From: Climacium dendroides
Lineage: Eukaryota; Streptophyta; Bryopsida; Hypnales; Climaciaceae
DNA: 64,000 nt
Reading direction: 5' to 3'
NCBI GenBank assembly: GCA_950106755.1
Contig: OX467089.1
Location: 30,051,345 to 30,115,344 of the forward strand
The position numbers were made by a program, and so were the translations under genes. The notes below the pieces were generated by a model. The model had not been told where the DNA came from. It worked only from the letters and a program-made list of their open reading frames with translations, and searched no databases. Below are positions 23,434 through 34,714 of this stretch, in pieces. The stretch's first letter is position 1; the number at the start of each line of letters is the position of its first letter.

Positions 23434-26400
23434 CTAAGGATGATAATCACTATCTCCTTTTACCTCTGCCCCACTACTATAGTCTCTTGATATCCATCCG
23501 TCGTCTTCATCGTCGAAAGTATTGTCTTCATCATCTGATGAAGCCAATACTTTTTCTTTCTCTTTTCCTCTGATTTCCGTAGATGTAGAAGCTTTCTTCC
23601 CCTTGCCTATGTTTGGATCATCCTTCCTCCATAAGAAATTCTTACCGAGGATGCGTTCTCGAAGACCGCCGACCAATCGTCCTTTCCTTGCGGGAAGAGT
23701 TGGAAGGGATAGTCGTGTATCCCAGGGTTTTTTTCCTCCATGTACTTTCTTCCTTGGGGAGATAGCAAATGGCTCCATCACTCGTTTCTTCTTAGGTTTA
23801 GCGGATTCTTCTACCATTGCTTCTTTTGCCTGTTGCCTCCGTTGGCAAGCGACCGCTGTTATTTCATTCAGAGATCGCAGTTTCATGTCCTCTAGTCTTT
23901 GAGAACATTGTGGTGGGCGACTTGCTATGCTCTTGAACATTGATTCCAATGTCTCATTTTCTCCATCACTAGTACACTCTAAAGTAGTGAATTTCCGCTT
24001 CACAGTTTCTTCTTGAATGTTGGAAGCTTGCAATGTAGGTGCAACTCGCTGAACCCCCCAGAGTAGTACTACCACTTCCACCGTTCAACAATGAGCGTGG
24101 AGCGGGTGGAGGATCGTTATTCGTTGGACGCTGCGACCTCTGCATGTTGTCATTTCTGCCTTGGCCATTGTGGACCATGTTCGGACTTCTGCACTCTTTT
24201 GAACCTGAATCCCCCTTGTCCAATACCTCTAGCGGTTTAAGGCTTAGGGAGCTTGATCCCTCGATGCTCTTATCAACCAATTTTTCTCCAAATTCGAAGC
24301 TTGTTTTGTCCGCATTCATTTTCTCCCAAGAATGTAGTTTGTCATTTTCTCCAGGTTGGCCTAATGGTATGGATGGAGACCTTTCACGTTCAATCACTTC
24401 ATTTGCTTATAAAGTTTGGTCTCTTGTAACTGATATCCCGTTCTGAACTGCCTTTTCCACAATGGTGTCTTCCTTGTTTGCCAAAACGGTATGGCTGTTT
24501 AGAAGTTGGCTCCCATCTACAAATCTCGCTATAGAAGGTAGATCTTCGTCTTCTAAAAATTCAAATTCATCTCGGTTATTTGTACCCAAGTCAATCATGT
24601 CATCATCATACTCATTTCGTCTTTGTGACGGTCTACCACGAAAAGTGTACGTGTCCTCGTTCAGATCCTCTTCTTCATCGGATTTGAGGTTGTCATCACT
24701 TGTTTTTGGTTCCAATTCTGATTCCCCTCTGTCGTCATTGACCTCCTCATTTCCACGCCGTGGAAGATGTTCTTCCTCGACATCATGATCACTACTTTCG
24801 TCATCCTCCATAAGCCCCTCGGATTCCTCTGACTCCGCATTCTCGCGGTACCACATCTTCTCATCGTTCTCCTTTGAAGCAGCGAGGACTTTGGAATTGG
24901 TATACACATACACCAAATCCATGGCTCTCTTTGTTTTCAACTTGTTTTGAGCCTTATTATGAACAAAGGAATAGCTACTCCAATTTCGCTCGCATGAAGA
25001 GGAAGAGACCGATTGCCCTAAAATTCTCCTTGCAATCAGAGCAATGAGCTTTCCACAAACACCTTCAAAATCCCACCAAGCATGTGCCGATAATTTGGAC
25101 TCGCTTGGGTCCAGCATATTGTGAAAAGGTGGTTCTTTATGTCGAAAAGCCATGAATTCTTTCACGACGTCAACGTACTCTCCACGCTTACAAATTCGCA
25201 TGAGGACACGCTTGCATGCGTCAATCGCCTCATCATCGTCTGCTAGTTCTTTGTCGTGAAGCAAGTAGGGATTTAGAAGAGCTCCTGCATATTGAATATC
25301 GGTCTTCACCATTTCCCATCGCTGTTGGAATACTGCCCTCAATGGCTTTGCAAGTTCCAAACTTAGTTTAAAAGGCGAATTCTCCAAATCCGCCACGTGC
25401 TTCCGTATTTTCCTCATGATATGCAAAACCTTGCCTATGCATGGCGTCTTTGCATCTAAATCACGTAGGCCATGTACCACGGGGTCCAGCAACTGAATGA
25501 AATTGGTGCAACGCCTCCAAAAGTGGTCATCGTTAATTATCTTTGTTGCATTTGTAGACTCCTCGCCACTATTCTTCTTCTTCCTCAATGTCCTCGCATA
25601 TTTTTGCCAATGAGGGTCTGTTACACACTATTTTAAAGCACCCTTTACCTTCAACAATCGGTGAAGCACCATGTAATTGGAGGCGAATCTTGTTTCCCCC
25701 GGCATCAACAAGCTGTACTCTTTCTTGTAACTTCGGAATATTGCAAGTGGCATGTGTCGCTTTCTAAAGAACTTAAGAACCGCTCTAGCGTCTGTTACTA
25801 CCGTCTCTACCCATGTTTCCTTTCCCCAATCTTTCAGCAACAAATTTAAGGCATGAACTACACAACCTTGGAAAAAAATATGAGGATATTTGTCGGTTAT
25901 AATCTCACACGCTCTGGGATTCACAAGAGCATTGTCCGTTGTTATTTGCACCACATTTTGAGGCCCCACCTTCTGTATGAATTCATCCAAAATAGAAGCC
26001 AAGTACTCTGCATTCTTTTCATGTCCACTTGTGTCCACTGATCCCAAAAATTGCTCCCCTGCAGAAGATACAAGCATGACATTTACCAATGGCTGATTCG
26101 TAACCGAGGACCACCCGTCAATAGACAATGTTGCACCAAACTTTCGGATACTATCCTCGGTCCTCTTATGCAACTTCACCTCAAGATCTGCCTTTGCTTC
26201 GTCTAGCAATTTAGTTCGTAGAGCTTGATACGATGGATGACTATATGGCCTTTTGAAGTCAGCCGTTCTCATGACGGCTTCTTTGAATGCTTCAGTCCGA
26301 GCTACCACGAATGGTATGTTTGCCGAATAGAAGACATTAGCCCACAACATATTCAACTTCCGTCTTTCGGCTTCTTCAAATCCATCTGCTAATCGGCTTT

Positions 26401-26827
26401 ATTTTTGAGGCCTAATTACAGAAGAAGGTGTAGGTCGTTGGTCACTTGATGTTTGGGCACTAGGAATCACCCTTGAAGCTGAAAGAGTTGCTTGTTCCGG
26501 TGCTGTGCACGAGTCTTCTTGTGTTGAACATGGCGACTCCCTTCCGTTTGAGGTATTGCCTAGAACCATTAGTACGTTCCGACCATCTACATTTTCAATG
26601 ATTGATTTGGATGGAAACATCCCATCACAACGAAGGAAAAGAGACTTGACATCCGATGTCAATCGTGGACATAGGCTTATTCCTGAGTCGCGCCTGCCAT
26701 TTTTGCCTTCGTATCCCAAGTGGCTCAACATGCGACATTTCCGATTTACAAACTCAAGCCCACATGCCTTATACTTCACTTTGCTGGGGGATGGAATGGT
26801 ATACCAGAGATGAGAATTTGTACTCAT
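23434..26827 (-). pseudogene. hAT transposase (DUF659 / hAT C-terminal type)
   Basis: First ATG is M-S-T-N-S-H-L-W at 26827. An N-terminal BED-like zinc finger follows (V-K-Y-K-A-C...R-M-L-S-H-L-G). The DUF659-type core has D in S-I-D-G-W-S-S, D in T-T-D-N-A and the C-V-V-H-A-L-N-L-L motif. The hAT dimerisation region has S-S-S-S-C-E-R-N-W-S-S-Y-S-F-V-H-N-K (catalytic E region) and K-R-A-M-D-L-V-Y-V-Y. An acidic, then basic C-terminal tail ends at 23434. The frame is broken by TAA 26399, TAG 25628 and TAA 24407, and by a one-base shift in a G run near 24055. All DDE residues remain. The protein would cut and paste the surrounding element. Its place inside the CAGGG-bounded element supports the hAT identity of that element. 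Confidence 0.87.
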
Positions 26828-27087
26828 TTTAAAAAATGAATAGCTTGCGGATCCAATTTGAAACTTCAAATATCGGCCTTCGATTTCAAACGCATAGTAC
26901 GTTCATTCCTGCACCCAATCACATGTACGAAAAAAAATGTGTATGAAGCCTTGTAAACCAAAGCCCCCTTGTCCACTGAACTATACATTACCAAGCAACA
27001 GATACAAATTTTTCAATTTGCAGCTCATAGACCTTGGGAATCTTAGCGTTCAGCTTCTCAGGAGTGCTTGCAAATGACCTGAACCTT

Positions 27088-27350
27088 GCTCTTATACTCT
27101 GCCTAGTCCGCACTTTGCTTCAGAAATAAGAATTGACCGTTGCATAATCCGTAGGCCGAATACAACGGTTGTGAGAAATCAGCGGACGGCGCCGACCGCG
27201 CGGTGTGGGTGGACGGGGCCGACCGACGAAAAGGTCCGACCGAGCGGACGGGGCCGACCGACCGGACTGGGTCGACCGACCCCACAGGCCAGTCGACCTC
27301 AAAGGGCCGACCGACCCTACAGGGCCGACCGACCCCAGAGGGCCGAGCAA
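27088..27350 (-). promoter_or_regulatory. GGACGG-rich block with TATA box, upstream of the hAT transposase
   Basis: 27180-27350 is rich in ggccgaccgacc and cggacggg words. On the minus strand it is followed by AGAGTATAAGAGC (27088-27100), about 260 bases before the transposase ATG. Confidence 0.5.
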
Positions 27351-27389
27351 GCAAATGAGGCATAACATTGAGTCTGAAATAGAACATAT

Positions 27390-27723
27390 TGAATTGAATT
27401 CAAACAATGAAACAAATAAATAAATGAAAAAATAGACATATTCTTCAATTTATATGCCAAAAAAAAACTATATATATAAAGAAAGAGAGAGAATACAAAA
27501 TATGTATATATAGATATACATGTAAAGTGAAGGAAATCAAAACATACTTTTGTGGCATACACCTATGATTCGATGTACATTATGAAGAAGCTATGATGAA
27601 CACGATAGCCTAAGTACAATAATTTTTGGTAGAGAAAACTACTAATTAAAATCCCCACAAGCTATTTATTTTCTACTAGTACTAATATAATAGATGTAGA
27701 GTAGGAAACAAAACATTTCCCTA
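27390..27723. other. AT-rich spacer
   Basis: Contains a small tatata and gagaga tract near 27468-27515. Downstream of the RING-H2 gene; no gene seen. Confidence 0.4.
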
Positions 27724-30700
27724 TTAGTTTTCAGTACTACTATGTTCTTCTGCAGCATGAGATGTCCCCTCCTTCGCCATGAGTCTTCTGCTTTTGCGAC
27801 GAGGTATCGCCTCACCACCACTAGGTCCTTCTCCAGTTTGTACTTCCATGTCAACCCTTTCAAATAGTCTTTTAGTTTCTGGAGAGTGGTCATCCTCTTC
27901 TTCAACTCTCCGTTTATTCTTCCGCTTCGGAGACAACTCCACTTCATGGGCGTTTAAAGTCCTTAGAGTGGCATCTACTAAGTCTTCGAGGTACTGGATG
28001 ACTTTATCTTCGCTCTGCACGTAATACCAAGCTGGTACACCTTTATCAGCTATTGGAGGTTCGCCCCCTAGATACTTCCTCCACTTGGTAATAATATCAT
28101 CCATCCGTTTATTGAAAGCCCGAGTAATCTCTTCCATCTTATGCCCTGTCATTGCTTTCGTGTTCAAGTCCAACATGCAACGAACCTTAGCTGCTTCTTC
28201 CAACTTCGCTAAGATGCGGGCCCGCCCGACCAAATCGAAATTGTACCCCTCGTACTGCTTTGTAACTCTAGGATCAGACTCCACTTCCACAAAAGGGTCA
28301 TTTGGCCCTTCTTTCTTCCATTCCTTATCAGGAAATCGGAAGAATTTTTGGTGCTGCGTGCTCTAGTGCCCCCCCATGCTACGACAAAACATTTCTCTTG
28401 CATCGTTATCCGGGATCCCGAAGGCACGCAATTCTACTTCCAAGTCCCGCGTCATCCAGAAGTACTCATCCTTGTCTTGAGGATCCATGTATAATGAATG
28501 TATCCCTTCGTTTGGTAGCCATACCATTGGTTTTCCCCAATGCAAATGATTTTGGAATTTGTGTGGCGCTTGGTCTAGTGGAAGGTTCCACCAGTTGAAT
28601 TCATGACCCGATGCCATAAAATGCAATATTCCTAGCATTTCATAAAACCTTGCATTCAAAGGAGTACGACAGTTGGGGCAACGGGCGGAATATTGTGCTG
28701 CTCTTTGGATGCAAAGAATATGAAAAGAGTGGCCACATTGACCCAAAGTTAGACCTCCTTCAGGCCCAAAACGATATTGGCAAAGAGAACACTTTTCCTT
28801 CATCAAAAGAACATTGGGATCACTTCCAGGTATAAGCTGTTTCTCATGTTGAACAATATGAGCAGACAATGTGTTGTGAGGAACCCATCCTTCTTCCGCT
28901 TCCAACGCCCAATAGATGTTGTCTGATTCATAGGTTCTCCCGTGATTCAACTGCTCGAACATTCTATCCATGTTTCCCCAAACTGTAATGCATACTTCGG
29001 GATCCTTTAATTTTGCGTCGAACTTCTCTTTCAAACGCAGGTGAGAAGACTGCACATTGCTCAACGATTCATCCGACTGCATTGCATACTTCAAGAGCCC
29101 CCTCATGAGTTGAGAGCATAAACCGGATTGTTGTTGTAGGTGCCTTGCCCACAGCACCCACCGTAGATCCCCGGTCTTCATTGGAAGGATATCGCAGTGA
29201 AGACTCCGCATCATTCTTTGCTTGAATTGCCAAGTCCAATTGTTGCCTTAATTCTTGGACTTCATGATTCACCGTTTGCGTGCAAGCAACTTCTAATGAG
29301 AGTGGAGGCACAACTTTAGGGCTCTCAATGGCCATAACGACTTCTACAGTCTCATCCACAGCTTTGCCCTTGTCAAGAGGAAGCGAAAGTTGATCGCTTT
29401 CTTGAGTTGGTTGACTTGCCTCCAAGAGGCTTGCTCCGTCCCTGCAATGTTCAGATGACTTGTCGTTTTGTAATGTCTTCAACATCTCCCGATGCCATTG
29501 TAAATTGTCCTCACATGTCTTCAATTGCAAAACCAACTTCTGGTTTTGGGACTCCAATGTTCCATTCGAGAGCTTTAAAGTCTCAACTTTTTTTTGAAGA
29601 CTAAAACACATATCTCTCAAAGCTTCATGGTCTTTATCCCAGAACACCATAGAGCAATGCTTATCCAATTTGCCGAACTTGACCTTCAAGCGATCATGAT
29701 CTTCTTTGTCATAATTGACCTTCATGAGCTCCTCGTTTTGTATTTGAAGCTCAAACAAAGCCTTGAGATTTTCCACCTTCTCTTCTTAGAGCTTATCTGC
29801 AAATTCAATGAATTTTTAGTAGGCCACGGCACCCTCCAGTATCTCTGGTGTCATGCTCATAAATTCTTCAGCTATTTGTGTGAGGGGAGGTGTCATAACA
29901 GCTACAAGTTTAGCTGTACATGATAGAGAGTAGGCAGTCTTGAACAGTTTGCCGAACTTCCATACTCGGTTGCACGGGGTTGAGGTTTGCTCTTCATCTA
30001 TCGTGCCTCCTTCGTTTGTTGTACCCTCTTCATTTGCAGAAGGATGAACTTCTTCTTGAATTTCAAAAGTCTTCCATTTAAGAGAACATTGTAGTAAGTG
30101 CTCTATTTCTTGTAGCGGAGGCATCATCGATAAAGTCTTTAGATCCTCTGGACCCAAGAACGTTAGGATTGGATTCTCCTCCGTCTTTGGGGTCTCTTCG
30201 CCATTGTTAAGAACGCCCGGTTCCCGAGAGTCCATTTCAGCCTTCTGTAGGTTCTCATCATTCATGTTTTGAGAAGGTGGCACTTCATGCATTGGACTCC
30301 AAACTGAACTTGGACTTCTGTTAATTTCTTCATCTGTAGTCCTGGTACTGATGTCCATAAGGGCATCACTGTCTAGAAGACGAGTGATTCTAGCAGTTGC
30401 CCTGTCCATCTCTTCTAAGGGAACCTCTTCTTTGCACTCCAATGTCTTCAACGTCGATCCTTGTTTTGATGGATGAGATGGCACCTTGAAAATACCAGAT
30501 TCTCCCTTCGCGCTTGATGCAATTGGTAAAGGGCTCAAAAACATCGGTAGAGTGTCAAGCACGACTCGTTCCGCACCCTTCGAAAAAGACGCTAAAGCTT
30601 TTGTAGTATTACATACGGTATCCGGTTCTAGGTCATACTTCCTCCTCCATTACCTTCTATATTTTCCACTTCGGGTTGAAGTGAAATGTCAGATTGATTC

Positions 30701-31344
30701 GTAAGATCCGCTGATGTGGCATTCATTTTGCTACTTTCAAGGGGGCGCTCCTCCTTGTTTTTCCCTTTGTCTTTCATGTTCTGCACTTCGTTTTGAATAG
30801 AAACACGTTTTTCTTCCGTGTTGTGCTGTAGAGTAGCATTGCCTTCAACCATTTGAAGGACTTGTCCCTTTGAAACAAACATATCGGAAATATCTTTCTG
30901 GCCATCAGGAAGCACAAGCGGTGTTTCTACTGTCCCGGGGTACGTACTCCAATCCACCTTGCGAGCCAACTTCAATTCTGTATACACCATGCTTGCGATG
31001 GTGTAGTTAATTCTACCCTTGCTCATCGATTTGTCCCCGAAGAGAGCCCGCCACACCTCTACGGAACGATAGACAAAATGAGGGCTGAGACAACTTGCGG
31101 GTTTAAAAGAAAACTCCCGAGTGTGACCAGCATGTAATTCTTCAGGCCACAACTTCCCAATGTGATACATCTTCACATATTTCTTGCACAACTTGGAAGT
31201 CCAGTATTCATCGACCACCTTCTCCCACTCAGGCTCTGCTAAAATGTTCTCATCCTTTAAAATGTCAAGACAGAGCTCGTGACGAGCTCCTTTTTGTTTC
31301 GATCTCTTGCTGCTTTCACCTTTAATGCCGCCCTTTTCTTCCAT
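27724..31344 (-). pseudogene. Coiled-coil RING-H2 cargo protein with W-C-KKYV domain
   Basis: One gene of about 1200 codons from ATG at 31344, in three consecutive frames (shifts near 30640 and 29200). The N-terminal domain (W-T-S-K-L-C-K-K-Y-V-K-M, H-I-G-K-L-W-P, H-F-V-Y-R-S-V-E-V-W, K-V-D-W) is shared with the Gly/Tyr-rich gene of the same element. A long acidic and coiled-coil middle follows. Next is a RING-H2 finger at about 28795-28660: C-S-L-C, C-G-H-S-F-H-I-L-C, C-P-N-C. The C-terminus is basic. RING-H2 fingers usually mark E3 ubiquitin ligases. Point stops: two TAA near 29816 and 29780 and TAG at 28363. The gene reads inward from the right end. The ligase role is inferred from the finger only. 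Confidence 0.62.
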
Positions 31345-31542
31345 AGCTACTTGATGCCTTGATTCTTCTCTTCAACCGTGTGTAAATGACCGATTCAAAA
31401 CCCCTCCGGTGTAATCAAAGATGTATGACCCCAACTCTCTACCACATAGGAGCAACTGGCGCGGTGAGGCAACAGTAGCACATCCGATGTGGTGTTGTTT
31501 CCCAAGGAGGAGAGTTGAAGTGAGGAAAAATGCCTTGGCCGT

Positions 31543-31921
31543 CCCTTCATATAGCCGTCCGCGCCTAAACCTAAAACTTGTCTTCCCGAATCTACCCTGG
31601 ACGACGCGAACCTATCCCGAACCTGCGGACGGCGTTCGATCGGACGGTCCGTCCGCTCCCAAACCTGCGGACTAGCGGTCCGCCCGACCGCTCCGTCGGA
31701 CGTCTCCACGACCGCTCCGTCGGTCGCCCTCCCGACCGCTCCGTCGGCCACCCGACCGACCGCTGCGACGTCACACCCGACCGCTCCCACGACCGTCCGA
31801 CCAACCGCTAGACGCCGACCGACCACAGTCCGGCCGCGTCCATGACGCCTGGACGACGGACGTCCGGACGTCCGGATTTTGGACGCGATTTTGTGATGGA
31901 CGTACGTCCGAGACAACCCTG
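31543..31921 (-). promoter_or_regulatory. Right subterminal GGACGG-rich block and promoter of the RING-H2 gene
   Basis: From the element end inward: ggacg/cgtcc words, then CCGACCGCTCCGTCGG-like repeats. On the minus strand a TATA box GGCTATATGAAGG (31543-31556) follows, about 200 bases before the ATG at 31344. Mirror image of the left end. Confidence 0.55.
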
Positions 31922-31929
31922 TTAAACAC
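31922..31929. repeat. Right 8-bp target-site duplication of the giant hAT
   Basis: TTAAACAC directly after the CCCTG terminus, identical to 14449-14456. Confidence 0.9.
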
Positions 31930-34706
31930 ATGGACGAATGTACATGATTTTAGCAAGCAAGCTTTTTGAAGTTTGTTTAAAGCACACCTGGTCCCCATTT
32001 TATGGAATAGATTGTGATGGACAGAATGAGGACAGTGGATAAGTGCACAATTTGTCCATTTGACTTACAGCAGCAGAGCATGGGAAGACTTCCGCTATGC
32101 GGACAACCTCTGCATTTGCTCCTTCACGACGAGACGAGTGTTGGAACTTATTATAGTCACTAGTGAGGCTCCAATGATATTTCTTACATGCACTTAATCT
32201 TAGTGGGTTTAGGGTTTATTTTTATTTTTCTTACATGCACTTAATTTTAATGGGTTTAGGATTTATTTCTATTTCTGTTTGAATATTTTTATTTTTGAAT
32301 AATATGGATTGAATACAACGCATAGACCCGATTTGTGTCCATGCTATAGTTTCAAATCCATTGTATTTCAAAAATAAAAATATTCAAAGAGAAATAAGAA
32401 AAATCTTGCAATTATATTCTTTTTCATTTATTTCTTGTGGTAGTTCTTAGATATCATTTTTTGTGTATAAATTTCATTTATTGTGTTTTAAGTAAGAAAT
32501 AAATTTCATTTTTGAGAATTCCTTTTGTATTTAACTTTTTTAGTATTAAACAATGTGAATTGAATACAGTGCATAGACCAGATTTTGGTCCATGCTACAG
32601 TTTCAATTACACTATGTTTTAATACTAAAAATGGGAAAATACAAATCGAAAAAAACTCTAAATTATAAAAAAATGACAAAATTTGAAATTTCAATTACTT
32701 CTAATTGTTGATTGTATAAAATTTTAAATATTTAGGAGAATTATTGAACTGAAGTTTAAAAATTAAGGAAGAGATGACGACTCTTTGCAAATGCAGCTAT
32801 GCGATGGTTGTCAAACACGAGTTGTTGTACAGTTGATGCATTAATATGCACGAATCTTTTTTGAACACCTGGTGTAATGTTAAAGAGGTCCATGTGTTTG
32901 ATGGATCTAAATTCAGAGATTCATGATAGATGATGCAGTCATCCTATGATAACTAGTATGAATAATTTTATAGGTGGGAACATATTCGATAGAGATGTTG
33001 ATGCTTAATATATAGTGGTCTGAGGTTCAGGAATCTTGGTTGATAGTTGGAGCTAAGTTGACCCAGTTGTCAGTCGCCTATGTACTAAATCCCCGAATCC
33101 TACTTTTCATTTTTACCGACTCTGTTTATATTTATGGATGTGTTTTAAATTGAAATAATTTTAGTCTGAAGCTTTTGTGTCTCAATGCAGATTTGTCAAT
33201 GGATGAAAAGAGGTATGAATGACGAGGAGAATCGGAATTCTTTTATTTTGGTCCATAAAGAGGGAAAAGAGATACTCTAATTGAAATATGTTGAATGCGG
33301 CAAATATCAGGTGTCTCTGTTGGAGTTAATTACCGATCAATCAGTACAATCAGTACGTTCAAGACTTGAGTCACACTTGAATTACACTCAGATGGCCCAC
33401 GAGTTATTTGGAAATTATTTGGCATTGGAAATTGTGAACGCTTAGGTGATTACATTTTGTGATGTTGTCTTGATGTGTCGAGAGATTGGAGTTGTGCTAT
33501 CGTGGCTTTTAATTTATGTTGTTCTGATATCATTGGGTGACTTACCAAATATATTCAGAAATTATCTGGTCAAAGTGCATAGTCGTTTAGTGATTTAATA
33601 AACCTGTCTTGGTCAAAGTTGTTATAAGATCAAGGCCTTGGAGGAGGAGAAAATATGGTGGCAACAATCTGCACAGTTCACAAAAGTGAAGCAACTGAAA
33701 ACAATAGCTCATAGTTTCAAAGTGCTTATTCTTGATGGTGAATCCCAGGGAACGTAATGGCTCCCGTTTGCAAGTCTTCTAGGAGGGAGTCTTCGAAATT
33801 GAGGTCAGTCAGGGGTACGTCTACTACTCCGTATTTTCAGCTTTCTTCTTGAATACAAAGTGATGGTGAAGTGAAACTTCTCAGAATTGATGAAATTGTC
33901 TAATTGTATGTTGTCTTTTATGTCCTCGTTTCTTTCTATAACAATGAAAGTAGCTCTAGTTTGAAAGCTTAACCCTAAACTTTAATTTTCTCCTGAACCC
34001 GAAATTGGAGCAACATGAAGGGATGAATAAAGATGCCATGCAGAAAATAAACCGTGTCAACGTCAGCAAGAGATACGTATCATATTTTATTGGTAAACAG
34101 ACTTGATACAACACTTTTGTTAAAGCTAGCCTTTTAATACATGCAAAGCCAAGAATGTTGTTTGTTGATTTCTGCTTATTAGTTTTTCCCAAAACCCTTA
34201 AACCGTAATTGGAATTTGGAAGGGCTTTACGTAAAATTCCTGTTAGTCGTCTGTCATATTGTAATGACAGAAAGAAAGATCAAGTTTATGTGGGTTAATG
34301 ATGTAACCAGGTTAGTTTAAATCTAATGTTAATAGTTAAGGTTGAGTTTGTCTTCTTGGAATTTACTTGGTGGTTAGTGTTGGAACTACATCTATAATTG
34401 AAATTGATCATACTTAGGAGCCGCTTACTAGAGACACTTGATTTCGCAATTGTACCTGGTTTACAATAGGAGGTCAAGGCTGATGTTCCCAAGCTCATTT
34501 GTTATTTCCTATCCTCTTCTGTAGCAACAATCAAAATATCCATCGCCTTCATCAATGGAAATTGTTTCTTTCTCTGCCAATGTGGGAGATAGAGAAGTTT
34601 ATGTCGATTACAATGAACTGGTGTCCTTCTATGACTTATTGTTTTTGGAGCTTACTCATTGTATCCCCCTTTTTTCTGCTAAGAACCAGATGTTTATTGT
34701 AAGCCT
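31930..34706. other. Non-coding flank, continuation of the interrupted intron, then unassigned sequence
   Basis: The first part should be the rest of the synthetase intron. An acceptor-like cttacag ends near 32068, but the following bases do not read convincingly as the missing last exon. At 33190-33850 there is coding-like but broken plus-strand sequence (V-H-K-E-G-K-E-I-L, Y-Q-V-S-L-L-E-L-I) that I cannot assign. The rest is AT-rich. Confidence 0.35.
32264..32660. repeat. Pair of related AT-rich fold-back sequences
   Basis: Two hairpin-like units at about 32264-32402 and 32512-32660. Each has long A/T arms (tatttttatttttgaa facing its complement) around a core of the type gcatagacc...ggtccatgc. 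The two are similar to each other. They resemble MITE fold-backs, but no target duplications were identified. Confidence 0.55.
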
Positions 34707-34714
34707 CAACGCTA

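Larger units (their letters stand above)
14457..31921. mobile_element. Giant hAT-like transposon (17.5 kb) with cargo genes
   Basis: The left end reads CAGGGTTGCATGGACG and the right end, inverted, CAGGGTTGTCTCGGACG. It is flanked by a perfect 8-bp duplication TTAAACAC. Short TIRs starting CAGGG and 8-bp duplications define hAT elements. Inside lies a hAT transposase (26827-23434, minus). Both ends carry about 400 bases of GGACG/CGTCC-rich subterminal sequence. Other genes inside: kinase-like 15035-16531 (+), Gly/Tyr-rich 19420-18197 (-), RING-H2 coiled-coil 31344-27724 (-). It sits in an intron of the tryptophanyl-tRNA synthetase pseudogene. Typical hAT elements are 2-5 kb. All internal genes are lightly broken, so this copy is probably immobile. 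Nested insertion of smaller elements inside cannot be excluded. Confidence 0.8.

Noticed and set aside
32060..32160. Missing last exon of the synthetase after the giant hAT
   Set aside because: An acceptor-like cttacag precedes, but the reading does not resemble the C-terminal end of the enzyme in any frame.
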